From the NCBI RefSeq assembly GCF_040869045.1, contig NC_090323.1:268092392-268156391 (forward strand): DNA of 64,000 nucleotides, written 5' to 3'. A model generated the notes under the pieces. The model worked only from the letters and a program-made list of their open reading frames with translations, searched no databases and was not told the origin of the DNA. Positions within the stretch are counted from its first letter, which is position 1. The number at the start of each line of letters is the position of its first letter. A program made the position numbers and the translations under genes. Shown piece by piece: positions 34,016-45,255 of the stretch. Origin of the DNA: Eurosta solidaginis. Taxonomy: Eukaryota; Arthropoda; Insecta; Diptera; Tephritidae.

Positions 34016-34747
34016 TTATTCTTGGTTTTGATGCCGACCACCCAGATAATTTGCGGTCCACCTTTTAAGGCATGGGGGAAGGGTAGACCTTTGCAGGTCC
34101 TGCAGTAACGTGCCATGGTTGACCGTATCAAAAGCTTTTGATAGGTCTAGCGCTACGAGTACTGTTCCATCGTGGGGGTTTTGATTTAAACCGCAACTTA
34201 TCTGGGTGCTGATGGCATTTAGCGCGGTTGTGGTGCTATGGAGTGTTCTGAAGCCATGCTGATGAGAGGCTAGCTGCAAATTTGCTTGGAAGTAGGGGAG
34301 CAAAATGGCTTCAAGCGCTTTTGCTACAGGCGATAAGAGAGATATCGGACGATACGACTCTCCTATGTTAGCTCGTTTCCCAGGCTTTAGTAGCGGGACC
34401 ACCTTGGCCATTTTCCATTTTTCGGGTATGACAAAAGTGGAAAGAGATAGGTTGAAGACATGTGCTATGTATTTGAAACCCTCTTTCCCTAGGCTTTTAA
34501 GCATCGGCATAGCTATGCCGTCTGGGCCCACTGCTTTGGATGGTTCAGCGTGACCAATGGCATCCTCAACCTCTTTGGCGGTGATGGTAATAGGTGACGC
34601 GCTGAATTTATGCTTATGTGCGTGTCTCTTGGCCCTCCGACTATCTTTGTCGACCGTAGAATGCATTATATTGTCGGCAGAAAGCGCTCGCGCATTTTTT
34701 CGCATCCGACAGCACTTTATCGCCAAAGGCGATGAAAACTTTGTCAT
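34016..34747 (-). pseudogene. Jockey-like LINE RT, N-terminal half
   Basis: A continuous 243-residue frame with SKAVGPDGIAMPMLKSLG, WKMAKVVPLLKPGK, ESYRPISLLSPVAKALEAIL, HQHGFRTLHSTTTAL and VLVALDLSKAFDTVNHGTLL. These are RT motifs in the expected order, with the first catalytic Asp in ALDLSKAFD intact. The frame is lost just before the PQGxVLSP block. Confidence 0.85.
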
Positions 34748-35044
34748 TGTGCATAAACGGATTTTATAGGGACTTTACGGTGGACCAATGTTTACCCACA
34801 CCGGCAGAGAGGTTACAACCTCTTAGGTGCTCCTCCCATTTCGCCCGCTTGTGTTCATCCACAAGCAATCTAATGCGTTGGTTTATATCCCTTATTTGGG
34901 GGTCGCCTGGATCGAGCTGTCTTATAAGGTCACGTTCTCTCGCTAAATTTGCGGGGCCGAATTTCGGGAATTCTCACGGCGGGAATGCAACGTGCCGAGG
35001 CGAATTCAATGACCTTGCGGAAGGCACGCTCCCCTTGGTGGGCA

Positions 35045-35830
35045 TCAGTCGGGATAGGGAGGGCAGCAAAGAGGTCGTCTGTAAAGGATTTGTATTCGTC
35101 CCACTTTCCTTTTTTTGAAGTTTATCAAGGTGCGTTTTTCTGTGACGATGAAGTCGGCGGTACGCTCGAGCGAAATAAGTATAGGCAGGTGGTCGGATGC
35201 CAATGTTACCATCGGTTGCCAGTTGACGCAGTTTACGAGTTCTGCGTTCACGATTGAGATATCCGGCGAACTGTGACAGCTTCCTACCATTCGTGTGGGG
35301 GCGTCTCCGTTTATTGTGTAGAACGTGGTTTCTTCTATTTGATCCGCCAACATCTCACCCCTACTGTCCGCCCGCAAGTTTGAATGCCATAGATCGTGAT
35401 GGGCATTGAAATCGCCTAAGATAATGCGATTGTTGCTAGTGAGTAAGGCGCTGATATTAGGGCGGTATCCACTGGGGCAACAGGTGGCAGGGGGGATGTA
35501 GATGTTGATGATTTCTAGGTTTGCATCGCCTGACCGGACAGATAGGTCTTGACGTTCTAAGATATTTTCCCTGCGGTCGATGCCAGGATCATATATATGA
35601 TATTGCACAGAGTGGTGTATGATAAACGCGAGGACGCCTCCATTTTCGCTCATGCGATCTTTTCTGTGGGCATTATACCCAGAACAGGTTTGCAGTGCAG
35701 ATCTTGCTGTGAGTTTAGTCTCTTGAATCGCAGCAATGCGGATGTTGTGCCGCTTCATGATTCTCCGTGATCTTCCCAGTTAGTCCATTACAGTTTAACT
35801 GCAGAATTCTGAAGTGCATAGGGGGAGACG
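35045..35830 (-). pseudogene. Jockey-like LINE apurinic-type endonuclease domain
   Basis: RILQLNCNGLTGKI (in the 35,715-36,008 frame) gives the start of the domain. After a frameshift near 35,760, 35,045-35,758 continues IAAIQETKL, NIYIPPATC, IILGDFNAHHDLWHS, SSPDISIVNAELV and ASDHLPILISL. These are the catalytic N, E, D-N and S-D-H blocks of the EEP endonuclease that nicks the target DNA. Apart from the frameshift the domain looks complete. Confidence 0.85.
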
Positions 35831-36430
35831 TGGCCACTCTGGGAGTAAGTGACGGGTGACTACGCCGGGGTTGAGGAAGGCTAGGACGCAACTGCTGATT
35901 TGGCCCTGGGACTGGACGTCCTTGGGCAAGCATTGGGGTACCCGGTTGATTTGGGTTTGCGACCTGGCAACATGGCGCAATGAAACCCGTCGGGGGTTGA
36001 TGTCGCAAACATATATATTCTGTGCTGGCTAACGGTGCAAACGGAGGTAGGGACTAAGAGTCTGTTTCCATGACCTACACAATTGTTGCCGGAAAAGAGG
36101 GGGGGGGGGGGGGGGAGAAGACGGGGGCAGGGGCTGATGCTCAGCATTGCTACCGACTCTACTACGAAGATAGTAGTTATGAGTGGTAGCAGCCGTTTGA
36201 GTTGATGACGCCGTGGGGCGCGAGCAGCAGCGGGTACTAGTTGTGGCTTGCTGAGCAGCGGGGCTGCTGGAAGGTAGTGAGGGCGCTAAGGCGCAGGCTA
36301 CGGGACGCCCTTGGGCGTGAACAGCAAGGAGCCACAAAATATTTATAAAAGTTACGTGGACGTCGGGTTTTGGGACCAAGCCCAGAACAACCTGTCCGAT
36401 GCAACCATCCCTTACACGAGACACTCAGAA
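35831..36430 (-). pseudogene. Proline-rich leader of the jockey-like LINE ORF2
   Basis: Minus-strand frames (36,029-36,424 and 35,715-36,008) are rich in Pro, Ser and Gln, include THNYYLRSR, and contain a run of prolines encoded by the homopolymer at 36,101-36,115. The homopolymer coincides with the frame switch and is a likely slippage site. Confidence 0.6.
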
Positions 36431-37764
36431 CAGAGTATGACCGTCCTAAAAAGATTCTTTTCCGGCAGCTGCAGCAAAACCATTTCTCAGGACCGGGGTC
36501 AGGAGACGGACCCGGATTGGATTGGATTCGATACCTGGCAAGAGAATATGGAGCAGTCCCGCTGCAAGGAGCTGCTGGGAGGATGACAATTTGTGAGAGG
36601 GACGCAACAAATTAAATGGGGTTACACTGAAATGACAGTCCTTGGTCGGGAAAAATCCGGTACATAGAACCGACTGCCTTGGGAAGCGCACATTTATTAG
36701 TCATTCTTCAAAGCATGCTTGGTGTTAATACTAAAACCTGGCGCAAAGGGGAGCAAGGGACTAGTTGTGAGATGTGAAAAAACTGGTTTTACTTGTCGGG
36801 CTTCACAGATCTCTGCGCTCACTGCACTGCTAAAAATTCATCTCTAATGTTATTACAGGATGGGGAATGGATGCACGGAACGTGATTTGGATAAAGGAAA
36901 ATTCCTCCCTTTTCTGACGATACTCTCCTTTTCTTGATTTCATGGAATTTATTGCCTTGACTTCAAGCTCAGTTTCCAACTCTGTTATGGCTTCGACGCA
37001 CGAAAGACTAGTGCTCATGGATTGACCTAGCATCGATATTGACGTAACAAAGTTTTATTCAGCAGTGCCTTCTATGCATCTGCATTATAGCGATGCACAT
37101 AAATCTTAAAACAGCCTTGCGACTAAAACAAAAAGAAAAGGAAACGCTAAATACGCACTTTACGGCCGTAAATAACGAAGGAGGGTAATTTGCATCTAAT
37201 CCGCCCCTCATTTACTCTTTCAGCGTACAACCAAATGTGGCGCCAAAAAAATATCGTAGGTTGCCTAGCAGCTTGGTTTTCTTCGAACAAGTCAAATTCA
37301 GCAAAAAGTTTTCATGGTTGGCGTACGCTCGCAGCAAGGTAGGCGTGCGCCATAAGACAAAAGAACTACGACTTTGCGGTCTAAATGCCGCTCCTCTTTT
37401 TACATCGAAACCGTCGACTTCGCAGGATATTTTCCATTCAACTTAAATTTGCTTTTGAAAATTTTGCATGAAATCGATAAATCTAACAAGTGTCGAGGTC
37501 ACCAGGCATTGCTTATTGTTAGTGTTTTTTTCTTTCTTTTCGCAATTTTGGTTGCATTTATTATTTTCTAGTTCGGCATTGTTGCATCTCGCTTTTGTTT
37601 TATTTACCAAGGGATACCAAGTGAATTTTGTATTATCCCGCAGAGTCTTTTACGGTCTATTTAACAATATACATTAAAAAAATTAAGGAAAACGAACAAT
37701 TTGAGTAAGCCTCCAAATTTCCCCAAAAGATTCACTTATTCTGTGATTCCCCTTGCAAAATATA
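36431..37764. other. Non-coding stretch; first ~270 bp possibly LINE-related
   Basis: About 36,600-36,690 has the phrase ACTGAAATGACAGTCCTTGG, which I associate with LINE leader or trailer sequence in related flies (recollection, not verifiable here). From 36,700 to 37,764 no gene was recognised. Confidence 0.35.
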
Positions 37765-37772
37765 ATTCCACG
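37765..37772. other. Target-site duplication ATTCCACG (left)
   Basis: Exact 8-bp copy at 38,364-38,371, flanking the element below. Confidence 0.85.
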
Positions 37773-38363
37773 CAGGCATGCTTAACCAACGAACCGATAT
37801 CATTTCGTTATGATAATTAACGTTAGTAAACGAAACAAAGTCATTTCGTTTCGTTTATTAACATTAAGAACGTCAAATTAACGAAATGATTTTGTTTCGT
37901 TTTCTGCCATATCAAAACGAAATCAAATCGTTTATGTTGATTATTAATTTCAAACTATGCTGGCAAAGCTGATTGATGGCGGAGTCATTAAAGGCGAAAG
38001 CATTAGCCAAGCTGGTTGCAACTTTTCTCATGAATTTTGACAGTACGAACATTTCTCAGAGTATTTTTGACATTACCACCAACGAATTACACAAACAAAT
38101 TACATGGAGTTTGTGTGTGTATGTCCGCTCGCTGTTACCACCTTACGGCTTCACCATGGCTATAGCATTGCCAGCACAATTCAAACACAAAGTATCACGT
38201 TTTTGTTAACGTTTTTAACGTTAACGAAAGCTTTTCGTTTCGGTTAAAAACGAGATACAATATATCTTGATAATTACTTTATCGATAATATTTCGAAGTG
38301 TTTCAACGGAAACGGTGGAAATTTTTTGATAAACGATTAGCTTAACGTTAAGGTGCATCCCTG
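37773..38363. mobile_element. hAT-type non-autonomous element (MITE) with 8-bp TSD
   Basis: The termini are CAGGCATGCTTAAC and, inverted, CAGGGATGCACCTTAAC. The perfect 8-bp target duplication and CAGG start are typical of hAT superfamily elements. The interior is rich in AACGTTAACG and TTTCGTT palindromic phrases near both ends and has no transposase frame; the longest frame (37,973-38,209) has no motif. It would need a hAT transposase in trans. Confidence 0.85.
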
Positions 38364-38371
38364 ATTCCACG

Positions 38372-40057
38372 AAAAAGCTGACTTCTCTCTTCCCTGCAAG
38401 CGAGCTCCAATGTTTTGTTGATGTTGTTTTGCTATGATGTCATATGTTCGCTTGAATTGTGCTTGGCAACATGTTTGAAAGCAACATGCTACTACCGACA
38501 TGTTGCAGTGATTATTTGTATGATTGCACGCTGGATTTGTTTGATGTAAATTTACGCATTCTTCTTGATTGCCGGCAAGCACGTTTGCCAATGTGTATAT
38601 GCGTAACTTATGATAATACCCTGTAGGAAAAGTGTGCAGATATAGCTTTCGATGCAATAACTGCACGCTTTTTGTTTTTTGCCTCTTTTTACAATAGTTT
38701 TGGAAATTTTATTTGCCAAATCCAGAAATTGACAATTTTGTCGTAGAAAATTTCATTTCAAGTTCGGAGCTTCTATTTTAAATTCACAAAATTGTAATTA
38801 AAATCCAGAAAATTGTCATCCAAGTTAAGAATTCACCTTCAGAAAGATGTCAATTGTATTCCCTCCAACTTCCTATACTTTTTCTTCCTATTACCTGTAT
38901 TTTCTCGTAATTTTTCTAGTATATTCCCGTTTCCAATGTGTGAGATATACCGAGTTTGACTCTTTGCCGCACATTACATTGTTAAAGTACTAAAAAAGTA
39001 GCAAAATAATACCAACAATTTTCATTCCCTACCACTTTAAAACTCATGACCGTACTGCGAGAGCCGTCAAATTTTTGTTGTAGCACTACTAATATCACCT
39101 GCCTGGTTTTATTGCGCCAGGAAGTAGATGTGATTTCTAGCATATAGGATGTTTACTTCATATTTAATTTACTTATTTTTGTTGTAATATTCTCCCCATA
39201 AGCAAATTTGTTTAAAATTATTTGAGTGAACGCAAAAATCGTATGAGTGAATTCACACCACATAAATTAACGCTGACACACCCTCGGTATGTACGAGTCG
39301 AGCACAAGTCTATGAAGTTTGCTGTACGGGTAGAGATTTTTCAGATATGGAATTTTAGCTATACGTGAGTTAGAATGAATAATTTTGTATTAATCAACGA
39401 TCTCTTGCTCTTTCCTAGAGATTAGCCAAGTCGATTCGGTTTTACTAAATTTTTTTTTTACTTAACATCATTTTACAGCATTTTTTTCTATTTTAATGTA
39501 ATGTTCCTGTGAGCGAGCATCAAACTAATTACCTTAACCGACGACAGTGCAATATTGAGCGGACGGATCGATCTAATTAAAATGTTTTCATAATTGACGT
39601 AATAGGAACTACATAAGGATGGTGCAGAGATCGTGACATTTAAAATGTCTATATTTATAGTCTTTTACGGGGCGGTCAGTCCAACCTTACCTAGTTCTTT
39701 TTAGCCAATATTTGGAACGCACTATGCTAAATAAAACTAAAAGGAATAAATTATAGAACATTAGCCTTTCCCCGCGGCTCGGTTGATATGGAAGAAATAT
39801 GCTAAATAGTTTAACTGAAATTAGAATTTGGGACCGAAATACAACCATTACTTTTCCCAAATGACCATGTGTAGGGGCAAAAGAATCTATATTTGGTTCT
39901 GCAGTAATTCCGAACAAACTCTACATCTGAACTACTATCGTACTAGATTATCTTTCAGCTCAAGTAAAACTGAATTAGTTCTTTTTACGATAAAGGGAGC
40001 ACCGCTGTTAATTTTTCATACCTAGTAGTCGTTTCCTTAAGCTTTTAACAATCTTAA
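38372..40057. other. AT-rich non-coding stretch
   Basis: No gene, RNA or defined repeat recognised. Confidence 0.45.
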
Positions 40058-40068
40058 GTGAAGTTAGT

Positions 40069-40433
40069 CGGCGGCCAACGTGGTGTGATGATAGGTGCTC
40101 CGCCTACTACACCGTATGCCCTGGGTTCACACCCCGGGAAAAGGAACATCAAAATTTTAGAAATACGGTTTTTCAATTAGAAGAAAATTTTCCTAAGCGG
40201 GATCGCCCCTCGGCAGTGTTTGGCAAGCGCTCCGGGTGTATTTCTGCCATGAAAAGCTCTCAGTGAAAACTCATCTGCCTTGCAGATGTCGTCCGGAGTC
40301 GGCATAAAACATGTAGGTCCCGTCCGGCCAAGTTGTAGGGAAAATCAAGAGGAGCACGACGCAAATTGTAAGAGAAGCTCGGCCTTAGATCTCTTCGTAG
40401 GTTATCGCGCCATACTTTTATTTTTTTTTTTAG
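40069..40433 (+). mobile_element. tRNA-headed SINE, copy 3, with 11-bp TSD
   Basis: The best copy of the family. The tRNA-like head starts GGCGGCCAACGTGGTGTG; the B-box-like GGTTCACACCC is at 40,124-40,134. The body contains TAAGCGGGATCGCCCCTCGG, CTCCGGGTGTATTTCTGCC, GAAAACTCATCTGCC and AGAGAAGCTCGGCC, and the end is GGTTATCGCGCC plus a T-rich tail. GTGAAGTTAGT at 40,058-40,068 and 40,434-40,444 is the target duplication. Transcription by RNA polymerase III is expected for such a head but cannot be shown here. Confidence 0.9.
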
Positions 40434-40716
40434 GTGAAGTTAGTTGATGTTTTGCCAGCTCAAAAAATTGTTTGAAATAGTCTGGTATTACTGTAGCCAT
40501 ATTGCAGCACCAGTAACCCGCCCCCCGTGTCAAGAGGAGCACGACGCAAATTGTAAGAGAAGCTCGGCCTTAGATCTCTTCGTAGGTTATCGCGCCATAC
40601 TTTTATTTTTTTTTTTTTAGGTGAAGTTAGTTGATGTTTTGCCAGCTCAAAAAATTGTTTGAAATAGTCTGGTATTACTGTAGCCATATTGCAGCACCAG
40701 TAACCCGCCCCGCGTG
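40345..40716. repeat. ~186-bp tandem duplication of SINE tail plus flank
   Basis: The segment TCAAGAGGAGCACGACGC...CCCGCCCCCCGTGTCA (40,345-40,530) is repeated immediately (40,530-40,716). The differences are two extra T in the homopolymer and one base near the end. The junction microhomology is TCA. It includes the SINE's 3' end and the downstream host sequence, so it arose after the SINE inserted. Confidence 0.85.
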
Positions 40717-42057
40717 TCATCTCAATAACTCAACATCGCACAGCGCTACACAGCCTTATAGTTATAGTTCAATTCTATTTAGCTCTTGCTGGACAATATT
40801 CGAATCAAACTACGTTATGGGAGACTAAAAAGAATGAACTATTTTGTATCTATCACGTTCCTCAAATCTTTGAAGCTTAATAGATATCTACTCAAACTCT
40901 CCAAGCTAATTGTCAAACTCACCTATAAAACGCGAGTACAAATATGAATGTGAGATTTTCAGGCCAGTACGGTAAGTTCCAAGCTTTGGAGCGAACTGAA
41001 TCTATGCATTTATATCCGGGAAAGGACTATCTACATAAATAACACTGCCCTTAACCTTCTGGGTCGTGGACTGGTTACGAAAGCAATATCATAAGACACC
41101 ACTATATGTGCTTTATTTGCCACTCCTATATGCCTATATTGGCTTCAGACATCACTTTCCTTAGAGGGTACATTAAAAATGTATGTGTGGTGCACGTGTT
41201 TCAGTATGTTTGTGGCTTTCTAAATTGACATTTAATTTTGAACGTAAGCAGCTGCTGCAATTTTTTGAACCGGCAACCCTTGCAAATGAAACATAATTTG
41301 ACGTAACGATTTCACATATATTCTGTACACCGTGAAATTGCGAAATCTTACAACCACCCAAACAAGTGCGTGCTTCTGCTGCCACCCTCAAACATTACGA
41401 ATTCCAAACAACCCCAAGATTGACTTCATCAGCAATTCCAGTGTCCAATATGCGTTGTAATACCTTAAGTCATCAACATTTTGCGAGCGCACATTTCATA
41501 CACACAAACACTCACACACACGCACATATTCATTCCCTCATATTTGCATTGAGATACATTTTCTAAATTCCTATTTGAATGTTCCTGTCAATCAAGAGCT
41601 TTTCATCCCCCTAATCCAAAAAGCAGCCACTTAGAAAAAGTATTTTAGGTAGGTAGGTAAGTAGGTTTGTATATGTGTGTGTATGTTTGCTTTGTTCTTG
41701 GATGTGATATTTATAACTTTTTCTCTTTTTTTTCGCTACGCACACTTTTCCTCAAACCGTCAGTAAATCCACCTTCAGAGTTCCCATCAACGTAATTTGT
41801 GGGCATCGTGTCATTCATCAGTTTTGTTAAATGAAATTTATTTTCCCTTGTTTTACTTTCAAGAATTGTTGTTGCTTCTCTTTTTAATTCGCATTTTACG
41901 CTTTTGTTAAACCTTAATGGTTTTGTGTATAGCCTGCAAACAAATCACAGCTGTGCGCTCATCCCACTCATCATCTGGCTGTCTGACATGCAATCTATAC
42001 TCGTTTGGTATTATTTTGTATCAAAATGTATTAGCAGGAATTATCGCGAGATTTATA
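40717..42057. other. AT-rich non-coding stretch
   Basis: Simple repeats (CACACA/ACACGC near 41,500; TAGGTAGG near 41,648) and no recognisable gene. Confidence 0.45.
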
Positions 42058-42985
42058 TTTTTTATACTCAGCTGAGCAGAGCTCACAGAGTATATTAATT
42101 TTGTTCGCATAACGGTACCCCGTAACGGCATAAACTAATCGAGATAGATATAGACTTCTATATATCAAAATGATCTGGGCGAAAAAAGAAATTAATTTAG
42201 CCATGTCCGTCCGTCCGTCTGTCTGTCCGTGAACACGATAACTTGAGCAACTTTTGAGGTATCTTGATAAAATTTGGTACGTGAGTTCCTGGGCACTCAT
42301 CCCAGATCGCTGTTTAAAATCAATGAAATCGGACCACGCCCACTTTTTCGATATCGAAAATTTCGTAAAACGGAAAAAGTGCGATAATTCATTACCAAGG
42401 ATGGATACAGCGACGAAACCTGGTAGGTGGGTTGATCTTATGACGCAGAATGGACAAATCAGTAAAATTTTGTACAGTGGGCGTGGCACCGCCCACTTAT
42501 AAAAGAAGGTTATTTAAAATTTTTGCAAGCTGTAATGTGGCAGTCGTTGAAGATATCATGATGACATTTGACCCGAACGTTACTCCTATTACTATATATG
42601 TTCAAGATAAAAATTAGCAAAGTCGTATGACGGACACGGCCACTTAAAAAAAAATGTAAGTCAAATTTTTACAAAAAATTTAATACCTTTACAGTATGTA
42701 CGTAAATTATGTCAACATTCAACTCCAGTAATGATATGGCGCAACAAAATACAAAAATAGAAGAAAATTTCAAAACGGGCGTGGCTCTGCCCTTTTCCAT
42801 TTAATTTGTCTAGAACACTTTTAATGTCATAAGTCGAACAAAAATTTACCAATCCATGAGAAATTTGGTAAATGCATAGCCCCTATAATGGTAACTGTTT
42901 TCTGTGAAAATGGGCGAAATCGGTTAAAGCCACGCCCACTTTTTATACACAGTCGACCATCTGTCCATCCGCTCGGCCGTTAACA
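42058..42985 (-). repeat. Dispersed repeat, truncated copy in reverse orientation
   Basis: On the minus strand this is the 3' part of the same family as 61,343-62,827. Shared marks are TTTTTCGATATCGAAAATTT, CCACGCCCACTT, CGGACGGACGGACATGGC and the end TATACTCTGTGAGCTCTGC with CTGAGTATA. Its 5' part is missing; it breaks at the AAGTTATCG phrase, directly against LINE sequence. No coding capacity. Confidence 0.75.
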
Positions 42986-42989
42986 CGAT

Positions 42990-43181
42990 AACTTGGTATA
43001 ACTTATCTTTTACAACACATTCAAATAACTTCGAAGCAGTAGTGAGCTTTGATATAGGTCTGTAGTTACAGACATCACTCTTATTTCCAGATTTGTAGAT
43101 AAGAGTTATCGATGCAAGTTTCCAAGCATCAATAAACTCCCCGCACTGAAGTGACATGTTAAACAGGATTTCAAGAGACAA
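42990..43181 (-). pseudogene. LINE RT, first motifs only
   Basis: ILFNMSLQCGEFIDAWKLAS, then ITLIYKSGNKSDVCNYRPIS and KLTTASKLFECVVKDKLY. W-K-x-A-x-ITLIYKSG and NYRPIS are RT motifs 0-1. The protein frame then runs into the adjacent non-LINE repeat. Confidence 0.8.
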
Positions 43182-43311
43182 AACTAAGGCAACCTTTAAT
43201 CAATGCACATGAGAGACCATCAGAATCTGTCTTGACCGATTGTTTTAATTTAGTAATACCAATTGAGATATCGTCACATGAAGTTGACATTGAACCGAAA
43301 TCTAGAAGAAT

Positions 43312-43930
43312 TTAAATCAGATGCAAAGTCGAAAGAAGGGGCGTCATCATAGGATGCAAATTAGCACTAAAAAAGTCCGCAAACAGGTTCACTACCGCAT
43401 AAGCATTTGTAGCTACATTATCTTGGTAAAAGACAGAAGCAGGAACAGAAGAGCAGGTCTTTTTAGATTTAATAAAATTCCAAAATGCTTTAGGATTGGA
43501 CTTAATGTTTGTCTCAAAGCTAAGAATATAGTTTTTGTAAAGAAACTTATCCAGACAGTTAAACTCCTTTAGATACTGCTGATACTTCTCGTATAAGAAC
43601 AGATTCTTGGTCTGACTAAACTTTTTGTAGTAATTGTTTCGCAAATTCTTCATTTTTTTTTAAACCCTTAGTATACCAAGGTAATTTATATGGTTTTTTC
43701 TTAAAGACTGGAACATGCCTTAAACAAAGGTCAAAAAGCGTTGATCTAAATATTTCAGAGCAAATGCCAACATCTGAGGAGGAAAAAAGATCAGCGCAGT
43801 TAATTTCCGAGAAACATGGTTAAGTATAGACATGTCGCACCGTGCAAAATTAAAAGCGATATTATCATTTACAGAGGGGACACAAAACTCATAAAACTCA
43901 AGTTTAAGAACAATCGTAGTATGATGCATA
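43312..43930 (-). pseudogene. LINE ORF2 endonuclease-RT linker
   Basis: Frames at 43,720-43,929 and 43,312-43,653. The second reads LRNNYYKKFSQTKNLFLYEK, YQQYLKEFNCLD and NPKAFWNFIKSKKTCSSVPA, the KAFWNFIK block typical of the region just before RT in jockey/CR1-type elements. Confidence 0.75.
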
Positions 43931-44008
43931 TCCGACGGAGCAAATGGTGCATGGCATTCGGATATGTTAAAATTAATATTATCACTGAGGAATATAAGAT
44001 CTAATATT

Positions 44009-44365
44009 CTATTGTTGTTGTTGTAAGTTATTGATTTGCAGCAAGTTTAAGCTTAGCATATTATCTAAAAAATAAGTCTCAAAGGACTTCGATATATTAT
44101 TTGGCATGAGGCCCGAGCCACAGAAACCCTGAGACCAAGTGACATCACTTAGATTAAAGTCACCTAAAATACATACATGAATATCACCCAGCTTATTAAG
44201 AACTACAGACGAAATATAGTCAGCCTGAGCTTTGTAAAGATCTTCAGAACTATTCGGCGGAATATAAGATGCCATCACGAATAGAGAGTCGCAGTACATA
44301 GAGCCACTAACATTAATACAGAGCTGGTCCAGTAGCGAATCATTATTATCCAGCTGAATTGGGGA
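44009..44365 (-). pseudogene. LINE endonuclease domain fragment
   Basis: The minus strand reads LDQLCINVSGSMYCDSLFVM, then ASYIPPNSSEDLYKAQADYI and HVCILGDFNLSDVTW. YIPPxS and GDFNL are motifs of LINE endonucleases. The frame ends at 44,009 after a CAA-repeat-encoded Gln run (INNLQQQQ). Confidence 0.8.
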
Positions 44366-44509
44366 AGCATTATACTTGCGTTAGTGAAAATAGCAGTTAC
44401 CAATCTTTTAATAAAATAAAGCGGAGTGATATGACGGGTGATTCAAATACGCAGGTGAATAATATCAACATGTCATCTCTTCATTATCTTCAAAGTAACA
44501 GTGATCGGG

Positions 44510-44680
44510 AATCTCTGTATGCAGCCATGTCTGAATTTGAGTGCCTTACAAAGCTTTTCTACATTGCCGAATGGCATTAAGTACCAATGGCTTCAAAAGC
44601 ATTGAGAAGGATCCTTTCGAATCATCGGCAATGAAGCGTGGCTTCCGACGAGGATGAAGGTATTAAGAAAAGTTCAAGGA
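44510..44680 (+). pseudogene. RTE-like LINE fragment
   Basis: CTCTGTATGCAGCCATGTCT, then GAATTTGAG, ATGAAGCGTGGCTTCCGACG and AGG match the LINE at about 58,318-58,460 (protein context CLYAAMSEF ... KRGFRQG). Heavily mutated. Confidence 0.65.
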
Positions 44681-45176
44681 AAGATTTACAAATCAAGCCA
44701 TGGGTGACCACCGAGCGGGAAAATTTAATTTAGGGCATGTAGACGTTAAGCAAGTACTCCTATTAACTACCGAGTATTAATGTAAAAAAAGGGCCAAGAC
44801 CTTCCCTGAGATGGGACCCGGTCTGCCTTATTGCTTCAAATTGTAGTCATTGCTATGGTTCGGATTGTTCATATCGGTTTCTTTTCGGCTTCTGTAGTTG
44901 ATTTCAAATTTATTTATTTATTTTTAAATCAATACATTTCTAAAATTTCTGACATGCCGAATGTTCTTCGATAAATAACCGATAACTATGCGATAATGAA
45001 TCGAAAATTTTTCGACAACATATTTATAGCTTTTTTTTAAAGAGATCGATTGCCTTTTGATATCAAATCGATAAAGTAGCTACAGCAAATTGGGAACACA
45101 CAGATAACAAATCGATAACTTTTTAATAATATATCGATATGTATTCTATTGATTGCCGAATAAAGCTTATTTTCTA
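44681..45176. other. Non-coding; ATCGATAA-rich cluster
   Basis: At 44,965-45,160 the phrases CGATAACTATGCGATAATG, AAATCGATAA and ACAAATCGATAACTTTTTAA recur, resembling 1,555-1,720. Probably remnants of one dispersed repeat; no ends defined. Confidence 0.4.
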
Positions 45177-45255
45177 AAGATTTTGAAGTTGCTTTTCCAG
45201 GACTAGAGCCAGCATCTTTGGTGTGTAAACTGAGCACGCTACTACCACATTATGA
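45177..45255 (-). mobile_element. SINE head fragment, degraded
   Basis: On the minus strand TAGTAGCGTGCTCAGTTTAC, ACACACCAAAG, CTAGTCCTGG and AAAAGCAACTTC follow the tRNA-like head of the SINE family (TAGCGTGCTCCGCC ... CCTGGGTTCAA ... GCAAAGCAACATC). The body is absent. Confidence 0.55.

Larger units (their letters stand above)
32785..36430 (-). mobile_element. Jockey-like LINE, near full-length ORF2, multiply broken
   Basis: A non-LTR retrotransposon on the minus strand. In coding order it has a proline-rich N-terminal part (36,424-35,960), an endonuclease (about 35,830-35,120), RT (34,747-33,650) and a C-terminal region (33,408-32,918). The 3' end is a (CAA)n-type tail, seen on the plus strand as GTTGTTGTTGTTGTTGTAG at 32,784-32,802. 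No ORF1 was recognised upstream. Frameshifts near 35,760, 34,016 and 33,410 and a lost RT active site make it inactive. Confidence 0.85.
42990..44365 (-). mobile_element. Second jockey/CR1-type LINE relic, truncated at both ends
   Basis: Minus-strand endonuclease and RT pieces in order (44,365 to 42,990). The 3' half of ORF2 (RT palm onward) is missing, which is unusual for a retroposed LINE because truncation normally removes the 5' side. A deletion or rearrangement at the 42,985 junction is the simplest explanation. Several frame breaks. Confidence 0.75.

Noticed and set aside
34305..35257. Several plus-strand frames over the 32.8-36.4 kb LINE
   Set aside because: All are opposite to well-supported minus-strand RT and endonuclease coding sequence.
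32230..36430. One single LINE from the RNase H fragment to the endonuclease
   Set aside because: The jockey-like LINE already has its own C-terminus and (CAA)n tail at 32,785-33,100, so the RNase H piece must come from a different element.
43999..44036. (GTT)n run as a separate microsatellite locus
   Set aside because: Lies within the LINE endonuclease frame as a Gln-coding run and has only a few units.
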